Shown here: piece after piece, positions 6,983 to 13,081 of the stretch
How positions within the stretch are numbered: the stretch's first letter is position 1
Layout of the letters: the number at the start of each line of letters is the position of its first letter
Assembly: GCA_033856535.1 (NCBI GenBank)
Contig: JAWVEV010000082.1
Coordinates: 1-23,132 of the forward strand
Source: JAWVEV01 sp033856535
Lineage (GTDB): Bacteria; Actinomycetota; Thermoleophilia; Miltoncostaeales; Miltoncostaeaceae
Direction: 5' to 3'
Length of the DNA: 23,132 nt
Position numbers and translations under genes: made by a program
Notes under the pieces: model-generated
Told to the model about the DNA's origin: nothing
What the model saw: only the letters and a program-made list of their open reading frames with translations
Database searches by the model: none

Positions 6983-7426
6983 ATGGCCGTTACCAAAGAG
7001 CCGAGCCCCGGCTCATTCTTCACGCTGAACCTGGGCGGCAAGGAGGCCTCCGGGATGTTCCGGGAGGTGTCCGGGCTGGACTCCGAGACCGACGTCGTCG
7101 AGCAGAAGTCGGTCGACGCGAAGGGCCTGCCGACGATCCGCAAGGTCCCCGGGGCCGTGAAGTGGTCGAACATCACGCTGAAGCGCGGCGTCGACTCGAA
7201 CCTCGACCTCTGGAAGTGGCGCGAGATCGTGGTCCAGAAGGGCCCCGCCGAGGCCCGCGTGGACGGGTTCATCGAGCTCGTCGACTACGTCGGCACCCCG
7301 ATCGCGCGGTGGGCGTTCATCCAGGCGTGGCCGATCAAGTACTCCGGCGCGACCCTCAACGCCTCGGGCAACGAGGTCGCCGTGGAGGAGATCCAGATCT
7401 GCCACGAGGGTCTCACCCGCGAGTAA
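6983..7426 (+). CDS. CIS inner tube protein 1 (gp19-like, Pvc1 type)
   Basis: This 147-aa protein of the T4-gp19 tube family (PF06841) polymerises into the rigid inner tube. The typical pattern is present: FFTLNLGGKEASGMFREVSGL, a charged loop (SETDVVEQKSVDAKGLPTIRK), then WSNITLKRGVDSNLDLWKWR and WAFIQAWPIKYSGATLNASG, ending EVAVEEIQICHEGL. Length is normal. A strong GAGGAGGAG precedes the ATG. It follows the sheath by 33 bases, the order seen in most eCIS clusters. A second, diverged paralogue lies at 11879-12403. Confidence 0.95.
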   Translation: MAVTKEPSPGSFFTLNLGGKEASGMFREVSGLDSETDVVEQKSVDAKGLPTIRKVPGAVKWSNITLKRGVDSNLDLWKWREIVVQKGPAEARVDGFIELVDYVGTPIARWAFIQAWPIKYSGATLNASGNEVAVEEIQICHEGLTRE

Positions 7427-7435
7427 GGAGCGACG

Positions 7436-7837
7436 ATGGCGACCGCACCCCCCACGGCCGCGCTTCGCACGGAGTTCGCGTTCACCCTGCCGCGCGGCTA
7501 TGTCGACGCCGCCGGCGGGGTGCACCGCGAGGGCACCATGCGCCTCGCGACCGCCCGCGACGAGATCGAGCCGCTCCGCGACCCGGACGTGCGGCGCAAC
7601 GACGCCTACCTGTCGGTGCTGCTGCTCGCCCGGGTCGTCACCCGGCTCGGCGACCTCGACGGGGTCACCCCGGAGGTGGTCGAGTCGCTCTTCGCGGCCG
7701 ACTTCGACCACCTCCAGCGGCTCTACGAGCGGCTGAACACCGACGGCGAGGCGGTCGGGTCGGTCACCTGCCCGTCGTGCGGGTCGGCCTTCGAGGTCGA
7801 CCTCGGCGACATCGAGGACGGGCGCCTGGGGGAATGA
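7436..7837 (+). CDS. T4-baseplate-like / phage tail assembly family protein
   Basis: This 133-aa protein matches the small tail-assembly or T4-baseplate-type proteins found after the first tube gene in eCIS loci. Residues 1-40 form a beta-rich start (EFAFTLPRGYVDAAGGVHREG). A helical core follows with a conserved DPDVRRNDAYLSVLLLARVV and an FAADFDHLQRLYERLN segment. A single CPSCG near the end recalls half of a zinc ribbon. Its role is probably a chaperone or minor baseplate protein, by family analogy. The ATG is 9 bases after the tube gene, and the stop overlaps the next start (ATGA). Confidence 0.82.
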   Translation: MATAPPTAALRTEFAFTLPRGYVDAAGGVHREGTMRLATARDEIEPLRDPDVRRNDAYLSVLLLARVVTRLGDLDGVTPEVVESLFAADFDHLQRLYERLNTDGEAVGSVTCPSCGSAFEVDLGDIEDGRLGE

Positions 7838-7983
7838 GCGCGCCGGCTCCGCATCAGCTGCTCGCGGAGACGGCGCGCCTCGCGTATCACCTCCACTGGC
7901 CGCTCGACGCGATCCTCGACCTCGAGCATCGCGACCGCCGCCTGTTCATGGGCGAGGCCGCCGCCATGGCCGGCGAGGGGTAG
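7834..7983 (+). CDS. DUF6760-like small CIS protein (49 aa)
   Basis: This 49-codon gene starts in an ATGA overlap with the preceding gene. It encodes an ETARLAYHLHWPLDAILDLEH segment, followed by RDRRLFMGEAAAMAG. A His-Trp pair followed by helix and LxHxxR is the signature of the tiny DUF6760 family that recurs next to eCIS baseplate genes. Its function is unknown. The tight coupling on both sides, ATGA before and GTG immediately after its TAG, points to a structural or assembly role made in proportion with its neighbours. Confidence 0.78.
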   Translation: MSAPAPHQLLAETARLAYHLHWPLDAILDLEHRDRRLFMGEAAAMAGEG

Positions 7984-10900
7984 GTGGGCGGCGCGCCCAC
8001 ACCCGACGGCCGCGCGCCGGCGACCGGCGAGCTCGGCCGGCGCCTGCTCGCGCGCCCGCCGGCGGGATCCGCCGGCGGCGCGCGGCTGGGCGGCGCGGTG
8101 GTGGCCCGCCGCGCGCCGAAGCGGCTGGCCTCGGCCACCCGGCTGGCGCGCGCCCGGACCGGGACGCGCCCGGCCACGACGCCGGTGACCGCCCCCGGGC
8201 CGGCCCCGGCGGCGCCCGGAACCGCCCCGTGGACCGAGGTCCCGGCCCCGGCCGAGATCTGGCCGTCCGCCTCGCCGGCTCCGGAGCCCGGCACGGCCGC
8301 GGAGCCGGAGACCCGCGCCCCGGGGGTGACCGACTTCACCGCCGCATGGCTGTTCGGTGACGAGCGGCCCCCGACGCGCGCGCTGGACGCCTCGGTGATC
8401 GCGCGCGCCCTGGCCGGCGGCGACCGCCCCTCGTTCCTCGGCGGCGGCCCCGCCGAGCGCCCCGAGCCGGGCCTGGCGGCGGCGGCGGCGCGCAGGGGCC
8501 CGTCCATCGCGCGCGCCCGGGTCGAGGAGGTCTCCGGGTTCCGCCTGCAGCCGGGCACGCCGTGGGAGCCGTCGCCGACGGCGGGGCGGCCGGCGCCGGA
8601 GCCCGCCGCGCCCGAGCCCGCCGCGCCCGAGCCCGCCGCGCCCGAGCCGGCTCCGCCGGCGCCGCGGCTCGAGCCGTCGATGCCCGCCGAGCCGGAGGGC
8701 CACCCGGCCGGGCCGCCGGCGCCGGACGCGCCGGCCGAGCCCCCGGCGGCCCCGCCGCCACCGGCCGCGCCCGCTCTCGGGGACGCGCCGTTCCGCGCGG
8801 ACGCGCCGGCGGGCCCGGTTCCCGCCAAGCCCGCCCGCGCGATCGCACGGACTGCGCTGCCGGATCCGCCGCCCGCGCCCGCCGCGGATCGGCCGGCGGC
8901 GCCCGCGGCGGAGCGCCCCGCGGCGACGGCCCGCCCACCGGTCCGCCCACCGGTCCGCCTGCAGCGCAAGGCCGCGGCAGCCGCGCCGACCCGCCCCGTG
9001 ATGCGCCGCGCGGCCTCCCCGCCGCGGGCGCCCCGGCCGACGCCGGAGCCGGCCGAGCCCGCCGGCGCGGCCGCGGCCGTTCCCGCCGCACCGGCCCGGG
9101 GGCTGCTGCGCCGGATCGCCGACCTGGCCCGGGCCGCGGTGCGGCCGGAGGCCGAACCGGGGGCCGAGGCGGGCCCGCCGTCCGAGGCGGGCGCGCCGCG
9201 GGCGGCCGAGGCGCCGCCCGCGGCCGGCGCGGCGCTCCCCGAGGCCGGTGTCAATTGGCGCCCGCGGCGCCAATTGGCACGCGCGGCGGAACCGAGCTCC
9301 TCGTCGCCGCCCCCCGGGCCGGTCGCGGAGCCCGACGCCGATCACCCGATCGAAGGCGGGGGACCACCCGAGGGCGCCGACGGCGCACCCCGGATCGACG
9401 TGGAGCCCCGGGCCGGTGCCAATTGGCATTCCCGGCGCCAATTGGCGCGCGCGGCGACGGCGAGCACGCCGGCGGCGGCCGCCTTCCCCGACCCCGACCC
9501 CGCGTCGGCTCCCACGCCGTCGATCGCCGAGCCGGTCGTCGAACCGGTCGCCGAACCCGAGTCGGCGCCCGACGCTCCGATCGGGACCACCCCGCAGGGG
9601 GGCACCGTCCCGCCCGGCGGTGATGCCGATTGGCAGCCCCGGCGCCAATTGGCGCGCGCAGCAGATGCGAGCGCGCCGGCGTCCACCGGGCCGGCGCCCG
9701 AACCGGCGTCGGAGCCCAGCCGTCCGATCGGGGCCGCCCCGCAGCCCGGGGGTCCCGTCCCGCCCGACGCCGGTGCCAATTGGCATTCCCGGCGCCAATT
9801 GGCGCGCGCGGCGACGGCGAGCACGCCGGCGGCGGCCGCCGTCCCCGACCCCGCGTCGGCTCCCACGCCGTCGATCGCCGAGCCGGCCGGAACGGCGTCC
9901 GCCCGGCCTCGGCCCCGGCTGATCGCCCGCATCGCGGCCGCCCTCGGCCACCCCGGTGACGCGCCGGCCGAGGGCGAGGCTCCCGATGCCGCGCCGTCGC
10001 CGGCCACGGCCACGGCCACGGCCACGGCCACGGCCACGGCCACGGCCACCGAGGCTCCGGCCGCCGCAGTGTCCACACCGGCCGACGGCGCGTCCCCCGG
10101 TCCCCGCGCCGGTATCGCCTCCCCGGACCGCGCAAGCACGACGGACGCGCCGGCGGACGGCTCGGCGCGGATCCTCGCGCGGGCGGCCGCGCCCGAGGCG
10201 GCGCCCGCGGCGGCGGGGCCGGTCATCGACGGGGCGCCCTCGGGGCCGCCCGCCGACGAGGCCGCCGAGGCGCCGGCGCCCGTCGCCGAACGCCTGACCG
10301 CACCCGCCACCGCGCCACGCCGATCGGCGCGCGCGGTCGCCGCGCCCGAGGTGGCACCGGCGGCGCCCCGCCCGGTCGTCGCAAGGGCGCCCTCGAAGGG
10401 AGCCGCCGCGGCACCGGAGCCGAGCGGGGCGGCCGAGACACCGCCCGGGGAAGCCCCTGCGGCAGGCTCGCCGGCGCCGAGCCTGTCGACCGCCGCCGCG
10501 CCCCAGATCTCTCCGGCCGACCCGGCCATCGCCAGGGCGCCGTCGGATCCCGCCGCCGGCGCACCGGAGCAGGGCGCGGCCGAGGAGGCCCCTGTCGAAG
10601 CCCCCCTCGCGCAGACCGCGGCGCCGGATGCCGGCGCCGGGCGCCAATTGGCGCGCGCGGCCGCGGCGGCGGCGGCCGCCGGCCCCGAGCAGCAGCTCCC
10701 GACGACGCCAGGGCCGGCTCCGCTCACCGGGGCGCCGGCCGGGCCCGCCACGACGGTCGACGCCCAGCCGGGCGCCGACGCGCCCGCGCGGCCGGCCCTC
10801 CGGACGGTGGCCCGCGCGGCCGCGCCCTCCGCGCACCCGGCGTCCGCCCCGGCCGCGGGCCCACGCGAAGGACGGCGGATCGCGCGGCGGAGCGCAACCG

Positions 10901-11865
10901 CGCCCGAGGGGCGGCCCGGGATCGAGGCGGAGGGGACGGAGCGTGACGGGGGGATCACTCCGTCCCCACCGCCAGGTGACGCGCCGCAGCCGGCGCCCGC
11001 CCTCGGGCCGCCGGCCATCGCGCGGCCGGCGGACGGCCCGCCGCCCGCCGGACCGGCCCAGCCCGCGCTCGCGGCGTCCGGGGCCGCGGCTCCGGCGATC
11101 GCTCGGGCCCCTCGGGCCGAGCGCGAGGGCGGCGGCGCGCCCCCGTCGCATTCCGGTCCCGCGGCGGGCGCGCCGGCGGGCGATCGTCCGCGCCCGCTGG
11201 CGCGGTGGCGACGGACCTCGACGGCTCCCGCCCCTGCCCCGGAGCCCGCGCCGGCCCCATCCCCCATCGCCCTCGAGCCGCCCCCCGCGGCGGCGACTCC
11301 GGCCGCCACGGCCCCGGTGACGAGCGAACCGCGCGCCCTCGCGCGCGCGCCCGAGCCCCCCGGCCGGCCGCGGCTCCGCATCGCCCGGCGCGAGCCTGAC
11401 GCCGCGGCGCCGACCGCCCCCCGGCCGGCCGCGACCGCCCCGACGACGACCCGCGCGGACCGGCTCGCGCTGGCCGGCGGCACGGCCGCCGCCGGGCCGG
11501 ACGGCACCGCCACGGTCACCTTCGCGCCCCCGTCCGCGCCGGCGCTCGCCGTGAGCCGGACGAACGGGGCGGGCGGGACGCCGGCCCTCGGCACCGGCAC
11601 GGACGACACCGACGCGCACTCGGGCTGGACCGGAACGGCGGCCGCGGACTCCACCGGCGTCCCGCCGGCATCCGGGACCGGGCCGGGGAGCGCGTTGGCC
11701 GGCCCGGGCGGTCCGGCCGCCGCGAGCGCCGCGGACACCGCCGTGCCGGCGGCCGCGCCGGCCCCGTCCCTGGACGAGGTCTACGAGCACGTGGTCGATC
11801 GCCTGCGCCGCGACCTGCTGGTCGAGCGCGAGCGCATGGGCGCGCTGATCGGCGGCCTGCCGTGA
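7984..11865 (+). CDS. Giant Ala/Pro-rich repeat protein of the CIS operon (1293 aa)
   Basis: The start is GTG at 7984, directly after the previous TAG, with GAGGGG just upstream. The 1293 residues are dominated by Ala, Pro, Gly, Arg and Glu and look largely disordered, with no catalytic domain recognised. About 20 copies of a short motif [LIV]-A-R, often R-x-[LIV]-A-R-A, run through the chain. Four longer copies read [AV]-[ND]-W-x-x-R-R-Q-L-A-R-A-A at residues 423-435, 479-491, 548-560 and 598-610, and a half copy lies at about 887-893. A short ordered C-terminus (about 1258-1293, LDEVYEHVVDRLRRDLLVERER) is a charged amphipathic helix. Position between DUF6760 and the second tube gene makes it a CIS component. 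It could be a tape measure, a lumen protein or a scaffold; none is proven. The gene ends in TGAGGAGG, so its stop overlaps the next ribosome binding site. Confidence 0.8.
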   Translation: MGGAPTPDGRAPATGELGRRLLARPPAGSAGGARLGGAVVARRAPKRLASATRLARARTGTRPATTPVTAPGPAPAAPGTAPWTEVPAPAEIWPSASPAPEPGTAAEPETRAPGVTDFTAAWLFGDERPPTRALDASVIARALAGGDRPSFLGGGPAERPEPGLAAAAARRGPSIARARVEEVSGFRLQPGTPWEPSPTAGRPAPEPAAPEPAAPEPAAPEPAPPAPRLEPSMPAEPEGHPAGPPAPDAPAEPPAAPPPPAAPALGDAPFRADAPAGPVPAKPARAIARTALPDPPPAPAADRPAAPAAERPAATARPPVRPPVRLQRKAAAAAPTRPVMRRAASPPRAPRPTPEPAEPAGAAAAVPAAPARGLLRRIADLARAAVRPEAEPGAEAGPPSEAGAPRAAEAPPAAGAALPEAGVNWRPRRQLARAAEPSSSSPPPGPVAEPDADHPIEGGGPPEGADGAPRIDVEPRAGANWHSRRQLARAATASTPAAAAFPDPDPASAPTPSIAEPVVEPVAEPESAPDAPIGTTPQGGTVPPGGDADWQPRRQLARAADASAPASTGPAPEPASEPSRPIGAAPQPGGPVPPDAGANWHSRRQLARAATASTPAAAAVPDPASAPTPSIAEPAGTASARPRPRLIARIAAALGHPGDAPAEGEAPDAAPSPATATATATATATATATEAPAAAVSTPADGASPGPRAGIASPDRASTTDAPADGSARILARAAAPEAAPAAAGPVIDGAPSGPPADEAAEAPAPVAERLTAPATAPRRSARAVAAPEVAPAAPRPVVARAPSKGAAAAPEPSGAAETPPGEAPAAGSPAPSLSTAAAPQISPADPAIARAPSDPAAGAPEQGAAEEAPVEAPLAQTAAPDAGAGRQLARAAAAAAAAGPEQQLPTTPGPAPLTGAPAGPATTVDAQPGADAPARPALRTVARAAAPSAHPASAPAAGPREGRRIARRSATAPEGRPGIEAEGTERDGGITPSPPPGDAPQPAPALGPPAIARPADGPPPAGPAQPALAASGAAAPAIARAPRAEREGGGAPPSHSGPAAGAPAGDRPRPLARWRRTSTAPAPAPEPAPAPSPIALEPPPAAATPAATAPVTSEPRALARAPEPPGRPRLRIARREPDAAAPTAPRPAATAPTTTRADRLALAGGTAAAGPDGTATVTFAPPSAPALAVSRTNGAGGTPALGTGTDDTDAHSGWTGTAAADSTGVPPASGTGPGSALAGPGGPAAASAADTAVPAAAPAPSLDEVYEHVVDRLRRDLLVERERMGALIGGLP
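8599..8643 (+). repeat. 15-bp tandem repeat, three copies
   Basis: GAGCCCGCCGCGCCC is repeated exactly three times in tandem. It is in frame within the giant protein gene and encodes an EPAAP pentapeptide repeat. A length change by one unit keeps the frame. Confidence 0.85.
9251..9277 (+). repeat. Paired CCAATTGG-type palindrome, copy in the giant gene (1)
   Basis: TCAATTGG at 9251-9258 and CCAATTGG at 9270-9277 are separated by 11 bases. The first site is read as Asn-Trp and the second as Gln-Leu, giving the peptide NWRPRRQLARAA. Confidence 0.75.
9413..9535 (+). repeat. Intragenic segmental duplication, left copy (contains paired palindrome 2)
   Basis: This stretch is almost identical to 9770-9886. 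The two differ mainly by a 6-bp indel and one nearby substitution. It includes CCAATTGG at 9419-9426 and 9438-9445 (N11 apart) and encodes GANWHSRRQLARAATASTPA followed by a PDPASAPTPSIAEP segment. Confidence 0.85.
9626..9652 (+). repeat. Paired CCAATTGG-type palindrome, copy in the giant gene (3)
   Basis: CCGATTGG at 9626-9633 and CCAATTGG at 9645-9652 have the same 11-base spacing. The first site now encodes Asp-Trp, and the second Gln-Leu. Confidence 0.75.
9770..9886 (+). repeat. Intragenic segmental duplication, right copy (contains paired palindrome 4)
   Basis: This is the second copy of the 9413-9535 segment, shifted by 357 bp and 6 bp shorter. CCAATTGG occurs at 9776-9783 and 9795-9802, again N11 apart. 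Confidence 0.85.
10002..10049 (+). repeat. Hexanucleotide microsatellite (GGCCAC) x 8
   Basis: Eight perfect tandem GGCCAC units lie in the giant gene and encode an alternating Ala-Thr tract. Because the unit is six bases, gain or loss changes protein length by two residues without shifting the frame. Confidence 0.9.
10644..10651 (+). repeat. Single CCAATTGG site in the giant gene (5)
   Basis: Only the right half of the paired repeat is intact here, encoding RQLARAA. The position 19 bp upstream (10625-10632) is degraded to CGGATGCC. It looks like a decayed copy. Confidence 0.6.
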
Positions 11866-11878
11866 GGAGGAACGTCTG

Positions 11879-12403
11879 ATGCCCAACCCCGCCCCCCCGG
11901 CCAATTCGGCCCGCGCGGCCGCCGCGGCGATCAAGCCCGCCGACCGAGCCACGAAGAAGGGCAGCAAGCGCCCCGACCCGGTCGGCGAGATGCGCTTCGT
12001 CGTGGTCATCGAGGGGGTCGAGATCGGCCACTTCGCCGAGTGCAACGGCCTTCAGATCACGATCGACGTCCAGGAGTACCGGGAGGGCGGCCAGAACGGC
12101 TTCGTCCACAAGCTGCGCGGCCGGCTGGAGTACCCCAACCTGGTCCTGAAGCGCGGGATCACGCACGAGGACGCGCTGCTGAAGTGGCTCCTGGAGTGCC
12201 AGACCCAGGCCGTGCGCACGGACGGCCACGTCGCGGTCCAGGGCCCCGACGGCACCTCGGTGCGGCGGTGGAAGTTCAGCGACGCCTTCCCCGTCAAATG
12301 GCAGGGCCCGACCCTGAACGCGGCCTCCTCGGGCATCGCCACCGAGACGCTGGAGATCGCCCACCACGGCTTCCTGCCCGACCCCGTCCCGCCGGGCGAG
12401 TAG
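11879..12403 (+). CDS. CIS inner tube protein 2 (gp19-like, Pvc5 type)
   Basis: This 174-aa paralogue of the tube protein forms, by analogy with Pvc5/Afp5, the first tube ring(s) above the spike hub. The gp19 pattern is clear: FVVVIEGVEIGHFAECNGL, YPNLVLKRGITHEDALLKWL, WKFSDAFPVKWQGPTLNAAS, then TLEIAHHGF. It has an N-terminal extension of about 35 residues, rich in Ala and Lys (AAAIKPADRATKKGSK), absent from tube 1. A strong GAGGAGG overlapping the previous stop precedes the ATG. It stops immediately before the ATG of the LysM gene. Confidence 0.93.
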   Translation: MPNPAPPANSARAAAAAIKPADRATKKGSKRPDPVGEMRFVVVIEGVEIGHFAECNGLQITIDVQEYREGGQNGFVHKLRGRLEYPNLVLKRGITHEDALLKWLLECQTQAVRTDGHVAVQGPDGTSVRRWKFSDAFPVKWQGPTLNAASSGIATETLEIAHHGFLPDPVPPGE

Positions 12404-13081
12404 ATGGCCGTCCCCGACAGCTTCGCCCGCGCCTACCTCAAGGTGGAGGACGGCACCAAGCTGGAGTGCTGGTTCAACCCGGAGAACTACAGCATCTCCA
12501 AGACCAGCACCTGGGAGACCAAGTCGACCCCGGGGCAGCCGATGCCCCCGCCCCAGTACACCGGCGGCCAGCCGCGCTCGCTCACCGTCGACCTGATGTT
12601 CGACGACTCGGAGGCGGCCGCCGGCGACGTCAGCGGCGTGATCGCCAAGCTGTTCACCCTGCTCGAGGTGCCCGCGCAGAACGCGGCGGCGAACAAGAAC
12701 AGCGGCCGGCCGCCGACCGTCGAGTTCGGCTGGGGCACGGCCACCACGTTCAAGGCCGTGGTCACCTCGCTCAACGCGACCTACACGCTCTTCCGGCCCA
12801 ACGGCACGCCGATCCGCGCCACGGCCAAGCTCGGGCTGATGCAGGCCGAGGACGACCCCGGCACCGGCGCCCGCTGGAAGCCGCGCCAGAACCCCACCAC
12901 GAGCGGCGTCGGGGGGCTGCGCTCGCACACCGTGCGCGACGGCGACAGCCTGCAGTCGATCGCCCACCGCGAGTACGGCGACCCCACCCGCTGGCGGCTC
13001 ATCGCCGAGGCCAACGACATCGACGACCCGGTCCGCCTGCGCCGGGGACGGACCCTGGTGGTGCCGAGATTGGAGTCATGA
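12404..13081 (+). CDS. LysM-domain CIS hub protein (Pvc7 / T4 gp53-like)
   Basis: This 225-aa protein has an N-terminal CIS tube/hub domain (about 1-150; start segment AYLKVEDGTKLECWFNPENY, then PPQYTGGQPRSLTVDLMFDD) and a C-terminal LysM domain (about 175-223: HTVRDGDSLQSIAHREYGDP, WRLIAEANDI, RRGRTLVVPRL). In T4 gp53 and Pvc7 the LysM fold is a structural element that clamps spike, tube and wedge together rather than binding cell wall. The ATG directly follows the previous TAG, and the stop overlaps the spike start (ATGA). Confidence 0.93.
   Translation: MAVPDSFARAYLKVEDGTKLECWFNPENYSISKTSTWETKSTPGQPMPPPQYTGGQPRSLTVDLMFDDSEAAAGDVSGVIAKLFTLLEVPAQNAAANKNSGRPPTVEFGWGTATTFKAVVTSLNATYTLFRPNGTPIRATAKLGLMQAEDDPGTGARWKPRQNPTTSGVGGLRSHTVRDGDSLQSIAHREYGDPTRWRLIAEANDIDDPVRLRRGRTLVVPRLES

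Noticed and set aside
9250..9810. CRISPR-like array because of repeated palindromic units
   Set aside because: Intervals between units are unequal (about 168, 207 and 150 bp), the units lie in frame in a long coding sequence, and similar copies occur in an unrelated spacer. No cas genes are present.
7723..12045. 1440-codon open frame on the minus strand opposite the giant protein
   Set aside because: It is a G+C-rich shadow frame made of Arg/Gly runs, with no domain. It also runs antisense through the second tube gene's start and the DUF6760 gene. The plus-strand gene fits the operon spacing.
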